Shown: one piece after another, positions 17,505 through 25,949 of the stretch
Layout: each line of letters opens with the position of its first letter
Position numbering within the stretch: position 1 is the first letter of the stretch
Source: Paracoccus wurundjeri
GTDB taxonomy: Bacteria; Pseudomonadota; Alphaproteobacteria; Rhodobacterales; Rhodobacteraceae
DNA: 53,276 nt
Assembly: GCF_030678915.1 (NCBI RefSeq)
Contig: NZ_JAUUTZ010000030.1
Location: 1-53,276 of the forward strand
Direction of reading: 5' to 3'
Translations under genes and position numbers: made by a program
The notes under the pieces: model-generated
Seen by the model: only the letters and a program-made list of their open reading frames with translations
What the model was told of the DNA's origin: nothing
Databases searched by the model: none

Positions 17505-17575
17505 TTTATTGCATAAATTTCCGCTTGCGGCAATAGTCAATATAAGAGAAACCGGCTGGTGGAGATTTGGATGGT

Positions 17576-18190
17576 ATGAAACGCAGTAAGCTAAAACGTT
17601 CGCTTGTAGATGAAATTGCCGAGGCTATTCAGGTTGGCGAATACCGTGCCGACGAATGGCTAAGACAGGTTGACCTGGAGGAAAAATTCCAGGCAACCCG
17701 CTTCGACGTGCGCAGCGCTCTTGAGGCGCTCGTGGTTCGCAAGGTCGTTCAACATGTCCCGAATCGTGGTTACAAGGTCCCGTCAGTTGACCCGGAGATG
17801 TCAAAACATCAGCGCGATGTCCGTGTTGTCGTAGAGACCGCAGCCGCTCCGATGATCATCAAACATGTGACGGATTCGGATACCACGCAACTGGACAAAT
17901 TAGCGGGCGAGTTCGCGCAAGCGGCAAAATCAGGGGATCATGTCGATCAGAGCCGCACCAACAGGGCTTTTCACGAGGCCATGTTCAATCTCACCAAAAA
18001 CCCCGTAATGGTAGAGATCATCTGGTTAATCCGCGATAGGGGACGGTCGGCTCCCTTTACCATCTGGCGTTCGATGGATACCCTTCAGCAAAGCGTCACC
18101 GAGCATCAGAAAATGGTCGAGGCTATTGCCGCGCGAGACGCCGAAGCGCTGGCTCAGCTCATAGAAATTCACATCCGCCGCCCACATTAA
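17576..18190 (+). CDS. GntR-family (FCD-type) transcriptional regulator
   Basis: A 204-aa regulator with an N-terminal winged helix (LVDEIAEAIQVGEY, then LEEKFQATRFDVRSALEALV and the wing VPNRGYKVPSV). The C-terminal all-helical FCD-like effector domain carries the histidine-containing NRAFHEAMF and VTEHQKMVEAI typical of metal or carboxylate binding. The ATG at 17576 fits GGAG 11 bases upstream better than the TTG at 17567. Such repressors usually bind short palindromes and release them on binding an organic acid. The palindromes in three control regions of the island are its likely targets. Confidence 0.9.
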   Translation: MKRSKLKRSLVDEIAEAIQVGEYRADEWLRQVDLEEKFQATRFDVRSALEALVVRKVVQHVPNRGYKVPSVDPEMSKHQRDVRVVVETAAAPMIIKHVTDSDTTQLDKLAGEFAQAAKSGDHVDQSRTNRAFHEAMFNLTKNPVMVEIIWLIRDRGRSAPFTIWRSMDTLQQSVTEHQKMVEAIAARDAEALAQLIEIHIRRPH

Positions 18191-18244
18191 ACAGATGCAC
18201 GCATCCAAGACAAGATTGGTTTCAATGGACTGATCAGCGCTCAC

Positions 18245-19279
18245 TCAGCACGGCTCGACTTCTTCCAGACGGTATACGTGGCGGGCAGTTGCATGAAACA
18301 ACTGGGCGCGCTCGTTTTCCGATGCTCCGGCCGTCAGCCGCTTAAATGCATTCCACAGGCTTCGATAGCTACAGCTTTGCCGGTCCACCGGCCAATTGCT
18401 TTCCATCATTGCTCGGTCGGGCCCAAAAGCAGCCAGACAAATATCAACATACGGCCTCCACGCAGCAGCCAATTCCGCACTTTTCGGCGCTTTTGGACGC
18501 TGATGAAAATTGAACCCGTAGTACAACATTCCCAGGCCCCCGATTTTCATGACGACATTAGGGCAAGCTGCAAGTGCATTAATACCGGCTCGCCATTGAA
18601 CCAGCACATCGTCGAGGCGACCCTCATACGGCCCCACCCCAAGCGGGCCACCGCAATGATTGACGACTATCGTCGTGTCGGGAAATGCCCGCGCCAGTTC
18701 GGCTACCTGTTGCAACTGCGGATGGTAAACCCAAGCATCGAATATCAGCCCGCGCTTGGCAAGCAATGCAAAACCCCGGCGAAATCCGGGATCAGTGATC
18801 AGGTCCGGCTGCCCCCGCTGTCCAAACAGCCCTATGCCGCTACGGTCCCAACGCAGCTTCTGTCGAATTCCCCGTAATCGGCCTTCGGCCGCCTCGATCT
18901 GCGCATCCAGCACATCGACAGCAGTATCGAGATGCAAATCTGCATGAGAAACAATACCGGCACAGATTCCGGGTCGCGCACCGCGGATAGCAGAAACAAT
19001 GGACTCGGTTTCCCCAACGCATCGCATCTCTTGCCGCCCTGACGTCCGGAAGCTATTACCACATTCAATTGCCACGGATGCAACGACATGGTGTCCGGAC
19101 CCGATCGTTCGTTGAAGTTCCGGCAAGAGGAAATCGCCCTCGGGCTTGCGCCAGAGATGGTGATGAGAATCCACGATCGGCTGGTCCGGATCCAATATCG
19201 GTTCGCTATCTTCTGCCTGCCAGGCATCCAGTTCGGCGGGCGTGCGGACTGCATTAGTCGACGGATCATATGCCTTCAT
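18245..19279 (-). CDS. Amidohydrolase family 2 (PDC hydrolase/lactonase-like)
   Basis: A 344-aa TIM-barrel hydrolase of the Amidohydro_2 family. The metal-binding N-terminal motif is IVDSHHHLWR. Later features are TTIVVNHCGGP, ALAACPNVVMKIGGLGM and MESNWPVDR, as in 2-pyrone-4,6-dicarboxylate hydrolase and sugar-lactonase relatives. It probably opens a lactone or decarboxylates an acid. The start at 19279 overlaps the stop of the SGNH hydrolase gene as ATGA with AGAGGGA upstream, so the two are translationally coupled. It converges on gntR with 54 bp between. Confidence 0.9.
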   Translation of the reverse strand: MKAYDPSTNAVRTPAELDAWQAEDSEPILDPDQPIVDSHHHLWRKPEGDFLLPELQRTIGSGHHVVASVAIECGNSFRTSGRQEMRCVGETESIVSAIRGARPGICAGIVSHADLHLDTAVDVLDAQIEAAEGRLRGIRQKLRWDRSGIGLFGQRGQPDLITDPGFRRGFALLAKRGLIFDAWVYHPQLQQVAELARAFPDTTIVVNHCGGPLGVGPYEGRLDDVLVQWRAGINALAACPNVVMKIGGLGMLYYGFNFHQRPKAPKSAELAAAWRPYVDICLAAFGPDRAMMESNWPVDRQSCSYRSLWNAFKRLTAGASENERAQLFHATARHVYRLEEVEPC

Positions 19280-20028
19280 TTGTTTCCCTCTGCGTCCGGA
19301 TGGCAGGGGCTGATCTGTGACCTGCAAGGATCTGTCCCGAAAGCGGAAGAGCCGGTCGCGGGGTCTTGCTGCAGCAGCCTGGCCACGACCGGCACAAGGG
19401 CGGCACCGATGGCGCGGCTTGCATCGGCATCAAGATGCACGCCGTCCACATCAGAGGTTCGTGCGACACAGGCGGCATCGAAAAATGCGGCTCCTTCCGC
19501 ATCGGCAACCGCACGGAAGAGCGGTGCCAGTTCTTGTGCCTGACGGCAACGTTCCAGCCAAAATGGATTGGCCCCGGTTGCGTCGGTTATACGCGCCACC
19601 GGCGGGCTGACGACCAGTATCTTCGGAGCCGGCATGTCGTAGATGTTGCGCTGACGGAGTACAATTCGTAGCAATTGCCTCATTCCCTGTGTCGCTCCGC
19701 TGGCAGTGCCGCAAATCTGCGGCTTGAGGTCGTTGGTGCCAAGCATGAAAATTACGACATCCAGCGGCACATGACTGGCCAGAATCGGTGGCAGCACGCG
19801 CGCGCCATTGCGATCAACGACAGCACCCGGATCGTCATAAGCGGTCGTCCGCCCCGGCAGCCCCTCGGCAATGATCTCGACCTGGTCGCCTAGTCCGCAC
19901 CCCAGAACGACCGGCCAGCGGTCGCACGCGAGGTGCCGGCATCTGGCCCCCGGGTTTACGCCCCAAGTCAGGCTGTCGCCATAGGTCAGTACCGTCGCAC
20001 GCTGGCCAGACAAGCTCGGCGCAGTCAT
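19276..20028 (-). CDS. SGNH/GDSL-type hydrolase
   Basis: A 250-aa SGNH-fold esterase or acyl hydrolase. Block I is LTYGDSLTWG with the nucleophile serine, block III is MLGTNDLK and block V is DGVHLDAD, giving the Asp-His part of the triad. It resembles arylesterase/lipase-like members such as the acyl-CoA thioesterase group. No signal peptide is seen, so it acts in the cytoplasm. The start at 20028 (MTAPSLSG) has GGAAGG seven bases upstream; the frame is open to 20118. It begins a two-gene operon with the amidohydrolase under two ATTGGCGCCAAT-like operators. Confidence 0.9.
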   Translation of the reverse strand: MTAPSLSGQRATVLTYGDSLTWGVNPGARCRHLACDRWPVVLGCGLGDQVEIIAEGLPGRTTAYDDPGAVVDRNGARVLPPILASHVPLDVVIFMLGTNDLKPQICGTASGATQGMRQLLRIVLRQRNIYDMPAPKILVVSPPVARITDATGANPFWLERCRQAQELAPLFRAVADAEGAAFFDAACVARTSDVDGVHLDADASRAIGAALVPVVARLLQQDPATGSSAFGTDPCRSQISPCHPDAEGNK

Positions 20029-20152
20029 GTAAATGCCTTCCGAAACCGCATCCGAGCAGAGTATAAATGACGGATTGCCACCTTTTGGGCAATGTGGCGC
20101 CCAGCCCATATCTGCCAATCCATCTATCTCTCCTGCATATAATCACCCATTA

Positions 20153-20160
20153 TGGCGCCA
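20153..20160. promoter_or_regulatory. Operator-like site, core TGGCGCCA
   Basis: The sequence TTATGGCGCCAATTTT keeps the 8-bp palindromic core and one full arm of the island operator. It lies 125 bp upstream of the SGNH hydrolase start. The AT-rich flank resembles the flank of the site at 17493. Confidence 0.6.
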
Positions 20161-20286
20161 ATTTTGTAGCACAATATGACGCTGTATGGATAGATTGACA
20201 ATGCACTTCTTCTTGTACCGGTGTTCTCAATAATTCGGCGCCCCAACTTACCTTCACTCCCAAAAACACCAACTGATTCGCCAAAA

Positions 20287-20296
20287 TTGGCGCCAA
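20287..20296. promoter_or_regulatory. Operator-like site TTGGCGCCAA
   Basis: A perfect 10-bp palindrome with the island operator core. A further small palindrome, TGCCAATTTGGCA, follows within 20 bp. Both lie in the control region 20029-20484 between the SGNH hydrolase operon and the lrp-like gene. I see no gene in that stretch. Confidence 0.6.
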
Positions 20297-20484
20297 CAAG
20301 CTGCCAATTTGGCAACCCTGAAAGAGATTATGCGCAATTATTCATATTTAATTATTTAATATCAATATATTAATAAAAATCAGAAGTTGACCCACACATG
20401 CCCGCCGGGAATCAAGCCTGAAGGATCTTGCTCATCATATGTCCCGAAAAGATCAGGACCATTCGCATCAGATTCACCTACCCA

Positions 20485-20928
20485 TCAGGTTGAGATATGT
20501 GCTTTCGTGCTGTGCGGTGTTGCCAGAAGAAGGCTGGTTTCGCTTCCGACGATTCCGGGTACATGCCGGATCCGGCGCAGCACCTCATCCAAATCCGCCA
20601 AGGTCCACGCACCCAGCCGAACGATGATATCCCACCTGCCATTCGTCGTATGGATCTCTGAAATCTCTGGGAATTTTTCCAGCGAGGGGATTACGCGTTC
20701 AGCCATGTTGCCATCGACCGCAATCATCATGATGCCGCGAACCGGCAGGTCCAACTCGTCCGAGCGAAGCACCACGGTAAAGCCGAGCACTTCGCCATTC
20801 ATCTCCAGTCGCTGCATCCGGCCGCGCACAGTCGCGCGTGAAAGCCCAAGCTCAATCGCCAGATCAGACACGCTTCGGCGACCATTATGACGAAGAAGCA
20901 TGATCAGCTTTCGGTCGATGATATCCAT
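20485..20928 (-). CDS. Lrp/AsnC-family transcriptional regulator
   Basis: A 147-aa Lrp-type regulator. The N-terminal HTH is IDRKLIMLLRHNGRRSVSDL with the recognition helix LSRATVRGRMQRLE. The C-terminal RAM ligand domain ends with VPGIVGSETSLLL, a close match to the family end. The ATG at 20928 gives the usual family length; a TTG at 20985 would add 19 residues. These proteins sense amino acids. It is divergent from the ornithine-cyclodeaminase-like gene, which it probably controls. Confidence 0.92.
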   Translation of the reverse strand: MDIIDRKLIMLLRHNGRRSVSDLAIELGLSRATVRGRMQRLEMNGEVLGFTVVLRSDELDLPVRGIMMIAVDGNMAERVIPSLEKFPEISEIHTTNGRWDIIVRLGAWTLADLDEVLRRIRHVPGIVGSETSLLLATPHSTKAHIST

Positions 20929-21133
20929 TTCATTTTGCTCATATAGATTTATCGTTTTGATAATATCCAGCTCATTATTTGGCAATATTCATTATTCGAA
21001 AGCTGTGCTTTTCATGTTCTGCTGCTGCAATGAAATCGCGGGTTAGCTTGTGCATCGGACGGATCACTCCGCAGGTCGCAACAAGGATCTTCGCGATCAA
21101 ACATTCATGGATCACCCCGACATGGAGCTCGCG

Positions 21134-22192
21134 ATGCCCGCTCAAGCAGATCTGAACCTCGTTCCATTCGTAAGTGTGGATAACATGATGCAACTGGTGC
21201 ATTCCATCGGGGTCGAAGATTTCATCCGTCAGCTCGCCGGTTATATCGAAGACGACTTTCGCCGCTGGGGAAAATTCGACAAGGTTCCTCGTGTCGCGTC
21301 GCATTCGCGCGAAGGTGTCATAGAGCTGATGCCAACCAGCGACGGTGCGCTCTACGGTTTCAAATACGTGAACGGCCATCCCAGGAATACGAAAATCGGT
21401 CGGCAGACCGTCACTGCCTTCGGTATGCTGTCAGATGTAAATACCGGGTATCCGCTGCTTCTCGCCGAGATGACCATCCTCACTGCCTTGCGCACTGCAG
21501 CAACCTCCGCCGTTGCTGCCCGGCAGCTTGCCCCGCAGGACGCCCGGTGCATGGCAATCATCGGCAACGGCGCTCAATCGGAATTCCAGGCTCTGGCATT
21601 CAGGGCGTTGCTCGGCGTCGACCGGCTGCGCCTCTTCGACATCGATCCACAGGCTACGGCACGATGCCGGTCCAACCTTGAAAGTTTCGGCTTTGATATC
21701 GCGGCCTGTGACGCTGCCGAAGACGCTGTACTGGGGGCAAGCATCGTGACCACGGCTACCGCCGACAAGCAATATGCGACGATTCTTACCGATAACATGT
21801 TCGGTGCCGGCATCCATATCAACGCAGTAGGCGGCGACTGCCCGGGCAAGACCGAACTGCATTGTGATATCCTTCTACGGTCGGATATCTTCGTCGAATA
21901 TCCGCCTCAGACCCGGATCGAGGGCGAGATGCAACAATTGCCTGACGATCACCCTGTCACCGAACTCTGGCAAGTCATCTCCGGTCAGGCGCCGGGCCGG
22001 ACCAGCGCGCAGCAAAACACGATCTTCGATAGCGTCGGATTTGCGATCGAAGATTTCTCTGCCCTGCGCTACTTGCGTGCTTCCCTGCCCATGCATCCGT
22101 TCTTTGAAAGGCTCGATCTCCTTGCCGATCCGGACGACCCGCGCGACCTGTTCGGCATGCTTCTACGACATGCGCCGAAAGTTGCCGCGTAA
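21134..22192 (+). CDS. Ornithine cyclodeaminase/mu-crystallin-family protein
   Basis: A 352-aa member of the ornithine cyclodeaminase family, which bind NAD and act on amino or imino acids (cyclodeaminases, ketimine reductases, some dehydrogenases). The substrate-binding part includes VIELMPTSDGALYGFKYVNG and LLLAEMTILTALRTAATSAV. The Rossmann part starts AIIGNGAQSEFQALAF, and GIHINAVGGDCPGKTELH follows. The start at 21134 has GGAG seven bases upstream; earlier ATGs at 21107 and 21122 are possible. It is divergent from the Lrp-like gene and is followed by the aconitase, 27 bp away. Reaction direction is unknown. Confidence 0.9.
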   Translation: MPAQADLNLVPFVSVDNMMQLVHSIGVEDFIRQLAGYIEDDFRRWGKFDKVPRVASHSREGVIELMPTSDGALYGFKYVNGHPRNTKIGRQTVTAFGMLSDVNTGYPLLLAEMTILTALRTAATSAVAARQLAPQDARCMAIIGNGAQSEFQALAFRALLGVDRLRLFDIDPQATARCRSNLESFGFDIAACDAAEDAVLGASIVTTATADKQYATILTDNMFGAGIHINAVGGDCPGKTELHCDILLRSDIFVEYPPQTRIEGEMQQLPDDHPVTELWQVISGQAPGRTSAQQNTIFDSVGFAIEDFSALRYLRASLPMHPFFERLDLLADPDDPRDLFGMLLRHAPKVAA

Positions 22193-22219
22193 CGGAACAA
22201 ACCACGAGAACATTACTTG

Positions 22220-24838
22220 ATGCCCCTTCTATACAACACATTAAGCTCCGGGCCTGGCACATTGCGTTTCACTAACTTACGCGCGATGCTAGGTAATCGT
22301 CTGAATTCCTTACCGCATGTCTTGCGATTTCTGGCGGAGAACCATCTCCGCAATACGCAGGGCGACAATCATGAAGAATTGCTGCACGCACTGGACGAAT
22401 GGCTGGTCGGCCGATCGGCCGGTACTGAGCTGACATTCGTGCCGAGCCGGCTGTTGATGCACGATACGACCTGTACCCCGGCGCTGGCTGACATTGCAGC
22501 GCTAAAAGATGCGCTCGCTGAAGCTGGCGGCGACCCAGGAAGCCTGTTTCCGTCCCTGCCCATCGACGTCTCGGTCGATCATTCCCTTGCCGTTGAAAGC
22601 TTTGCCAGTCGCGCTGCATTAAGTCGCAATAAAACGGTCGAATTCGTGCGCAATGCCGAAAGATTTGCATTCATGAAATGGGCCGCCGCCAGCATGCCAA
22701 ACCTTCGTGTCCACCCACCCGGAACCGGGATCATGCACACGATCAACCTCGAACAACTGACCACTGTCCTGCAATTGACTCCGCACGAGAACATATTCGA
22801 TGCGATCCCGGACAGCGTGCTGGGCACGGACAGCCATACGCCGATGATCAACGGTATCGGTGTTCTTGGTTGGGGCATCGGCGGGCTGGAAGCGGAAAAT
22901 GTCATGTTTGGCCAGCCGACAACGCTACCTATTCCCGAAATTGTCGGTGTTCGGCTTATCGGCCATCTGCAACAAGGCGCCCTGTCCACCGATCTCGCGC
23001 TTGAAGTCACACATCACCTCAGGAAACTGGGGGTTTCCGGCCCCTTCGTCGAGTTCTTCGGGCCCGGCGTGGCGACACTTTCGGCCGATGATCGTGCCGT
23101 TGTCGCGAACATGGCACCGGAATACGGTGCGACGACCGGTTTTTTTCCACCAGACGACCGTGTGATTGACTATCTGGTTCGCACTGGCCGACACACCGCA
23201 AAAATCGCAGTGATCAAGCCGGTTTTTCAAGAAATGGGATTGTGGTTCGACCATCGCCAGCATCCTCGTTTCGATCGGGAGATTTCAATCGACCTCACCG
23301 AGCTGGTGCCATCGATCGCGGGACCACGCAGACCGCAGGACCGGCGAGCCACCATCGAGGCGCGTTCTGCAGTCGAGGATGCACTTCAACGCCCGCTTGC
23401 CGATCCCGTTCCGAACGAAATACCGGACGGCGCCATCGGAATTGCTGCAATTACGAGCTGTACCAATACGTCTGACCCACGATTGCTGATCACCGCCGGC
23501 CTTCTTGCACGAAACGCCAACCGTCGAGGGCTACGGCCACCACCCTGGGTCAAAACATCGCTTGCCCCCGGTTCGCCATCGGCACAGAACTTTCTGAAAC
23601 GCGCCGGCCTGTTAGAAGATCTGGAAGCGCTGGGTTTCGATATTGTTGGCTTCGGTTGCACGACCTGCATCGGGAATTCCGGTCCATTGCTTCCACAGAT
23701 CCGAAGCGCCTTAAACGCTGGCAAGGCTGTGGTCGCCGTCTTGTCCGGGAACCGGAATTTTCCTGGTCGGGTTCACCCCGCGCTCGATCTTGGCTACCTC
23801 GCATCGCCCCCCCTCGTGATCGCCTATGCTCTATACGGCGATGTTCGGCAGGACATACGAACCACCACCCTCGGAACATCCGCAAACGGCACCCCTGTCC
23901 AGCTGGCGGATATCTGGCCTGCCGAGGACGAGATCAATGCTGCGATGGCCACCGCGATCAACCCGGCAGACACCAAACGCGCCTTCAACGTTGCGGCACG
24001 CAATTCCGAGTGGGCAGCCCTCGACGCACCGGTGAGTGACCGTTTCCCCTGGGATCCCGACTCGCGTTACCTGCGCCGCCCGAAGTTCGCTTCGTTGGAT
24101 AACGCCTCGCGCCTTGGATCATATGACGCAGCGCCATTGGCGATCCTGGGGGACGATATCTCGACCGATCATATCTCACCGGCCGGTGCCATCGCGCCTG
24201 AAAGCGAGGCCGGACGCTGGCTGATCAAACACGGCTCAGAGCCGGATAACCTTAATGTCTACGCCGCCTATCGTGGCAATTGGGAGGTGATGCTCCGCGG
24301 CTTGTTCACCAATCGCCTGGCTCAAAACTTTCTCGCACCGGAATTGGCTTCAGGTGAGACACGCGTCGAAGGCGAAACGGAGGCATTGACCCTGCATCGC
24401 GCGGCCGAATTCTATCGACAACGAAATATTCCAGCGATTCTGATGGCCGGAGAACGCTATGGTATGGGATCATCCCGGGATTGGGCAGCCAAAGGGGTCG
24501 CGTTGCTCGGAGTCCGTGCTGTTATCGCAAGAAGCTTTGAACGGATTCATCGCACCAACCTGATCGGCATGGGCATTGCTCCTATTCGTATCCTCGACGG
24601 TTTTGTTCCGGCCAACGCCGGTATCAGGTGTAATGATCGCATCCGGATAGCTCTTAATCCTGAAGAACTCAGCCTCGGTCAGCAGCATGTAATTGAATTG
24701 ATTACGAACGGCATTCCCCTCCCTATCGCGGTACGCCTCGATATCGAGACCAAGCAGGAGCTTACCACATTACAAGCTGGAGGCATTCTGCCGTCAATCC
24801 TGCGCATGTCGTTAGCGCATCAGAAAAACCAGCGGTAG
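22220..24838 (+). CDS. AcnA-like aconitase-family hydratase
   Basis: An 872-aa aconitase of the AcnA/IRP type. The iron-sulfur ligands are visible in ITSCTNTSDP and GFGCTTCIGNSG. Other motifs are GTDSHTPMINGIGVLGWGIGG, SGNRNFPGRVHP, GDDISTDHISPAG and MGSSRDWAAKGVALLG of the swivel domain. AcnA, AcnD (2-methylcitrate dehydratase) and related hydratases share this layout, so the substrate may not be citrate. A separate aconitase inside a mobile catabolic island suggests it handles a tricarboxylate-like intermediate made by the pathway. It follows the cyclodeaminase-like gene closely, in one transcript. Confidence 0.92.
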   Translation: MPLLYNTLSSGPGTLRFTNLRAMLGNRLNSLPHVLRFLAENHLRNTQGDNHEELLHALDEWLVGRSAGTELTFVPSRLLMHDTTCTPALADIAALKDALAEAGGDPGSLFPSLPIDVSVDHSLAVESFASRAALSRNKTVEFVRNAERFAFMKWAAASMPNLRVHPPGTGIMHTINLEQLTTVLQLTPHENIFDAIPDSVLGTDSHTPMINGIGVLGWGIGGLEAENVMFGQPTTLPIPEIVGVRLIGHLQQGALSTDLALEVTHHLRKLGVSGPFVEFFGPGVATLSADDRAVVANMAPEYGATTGFFPPDDRVIDYLVRTGRHTAKIAVIKPVFQEMGLWFDHRQHPRFDREISIDLTELVPSIAGPRRPQDRRATIEARSAVEDALQRPLADPVPNEIPDGAIGIAAITSCTNTSDPRLLITAGLLARNANRRGLRPPPWVKTSLAPGSPSAQNFLKRAGLLEDLEALGFDIVGFGCTTCIGNSGPLLPQIRSALNAGKAVVAVLSGNRNFPGRVHPALDLGYLASPPLVIAYALYGDVRQDIRTTTLGTSANGTPVQLADIWPAEDEINAAMATAINPADTKRAFNVAARNSEWAALDAPVSDRFPWDPDSRYLRRPKFASLDNASRLGSYDAAPLAILGDDISTDHISPAGAIAPESEAGRWLIKHGSEPDNLNVYAAYRGNWEVMLRGLFTNRLAQNFLAPELASGETRVEGETEALTLHRAAEFYRQRNIPAILMAGERYGMGSSRDWAAKGVALLGVRAVIARSFERIHRTNLIGMGIAPIRILDGFVPANAGIRCNDRIRIALNPEELSLGQQHVIELITNGIPLPIAVRLDIETKQELTTLQAGGILPSILRMSLAHQKNQR

Positions 24839-24869
24839 CCGCTGCAGATATTGGAAAGGTGAGCATGCC

Positions 24870-25757
24870 ATGGACTTTCGTCATCTCCGATATGTCACCG
24901 CAACGGCACGTAACGGCAGTTTCAGTGCGGCGGCACTCGAACTGAAGGTTCAGCAACCGATCGTCAGCCGACGAGTCCGTGAGCTCGAAGAGGAACTCGG
25001 CACCGCCCTCTTCGACCGCTCCACCGCCGGCGCGAAACTAACCCCTGTCGGTGAGAGTTTCTCCGACATGGCAGGGCGTATCCTCGACGATCTGCAGCGG
25101 CTGAGTGATCGCACGCGGGCTGCCGTACAGGGTCGGCGGGGTAGTGTTGCGCTGGGCTTCTACAAATCCCTGTCTTCGGGTTCTTTCCGTCTTATCCTGC
25201 GGCGGTTCCGCGAAGACCACCCCGATATCGATATTGACCTGCTGGAGGCGCCCTTTGCCGAACTGATGGCTGATATCCAATCCGGCAAAATCGATGTGGC
25301 AATCATTCTCGGGGAACCGGATCGGTGCCCGGCGCTGAATACGATGGCAATCGGTACGGAGCATCTGATGGCCGCCCTGCCGGAAGATCATCCGTTGGCC
25401 GAACACCCCTTCATCTACTGGTCCGACCTGAAGGGAGAACGGTTTCTGATCTCGCATCAGGATCCGGGCCCGGATATCCGCAACATCCTGATCGCCAAGC
25501 TGGCCGCGCCCTCGGATGAACCGGTTATTGTCAGCCTGCATGTCAGTCGCGAAAGCATCCTGAGCCTGGTCGGTACCGGCGAAGGGATCAGCCTGCAGTG
25601 TGAATGTGCGAGCGGTTTAACTGATCTTGGAGCGGTGTTCCGACCCCTGCATGATGGCAATGGCGCGACCCGGATCGGTTATCTTGCCTGCTGGCATCCC
25701 GACAACAGCAATCCCGCGCTGGAAACATTTCTTGAGGCCCTGCGGCCGGAAACCTGA
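24870..25757 (+). CDS. LysR-family transcriptional regulator
   Basis: A 295-aa LysR-type regulator. The N-terminal HTH is FRHLRYVTATARNGSFSAAA with KVQQPIVSRRVRELEEELGT, followed by the co-inducer domain. The start at 24870 has GGAAAGGTGAGC upstream. It is on the same strand as the aconitase gene, 31 bp after it, which is less usual than the divergent LysR layout. It is the last gene of the island before the transfer operon, so read-through could reach trbB 190 bp downstream. Confidence 0.92.
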   Translation: MDFRHLRYVTATARNGSFSAAALELKVQQPIVSRRVRELEEELGTALFDRSTAGAKLTPVGESFSDMAGRILDDLQRLSDRTRAAVQGRRGSVALGFYKSLSSGSFRLILRRFREDHPDIDIDLLEAPFAELMADIQSGKIDVAIILGEPDRCPALNTMAIGTEHLMAALPEDHPLAEHPFIYWSDLKGERFLISHQDPGPDIRNILIAKLAAPSDEPVIVSLHVSRESILSLVGTGEGISLQCECASGLTDLGAVFRPLHDGNGATRIGYLACWHPDNSNPALETFLEALRPET

Positions 25758-25949
25758 GTCGCGGTACAGGCGGCTTCGCAGCACTCGCGATCGGGATCCG
25801 CACCGCAGACTTCCTGTATTTTTTCTTTCCTCTACGACCGAATTCGATCTCGAGAAAAAACCTGTTGCTCGTGGGCCTTTTCCGGCTTTCTTGCTGTCCC
25901 CGATCCAGGGTTGCCTGTTGGAGGCGCCCGCGAACGGAACGGGGACGGC

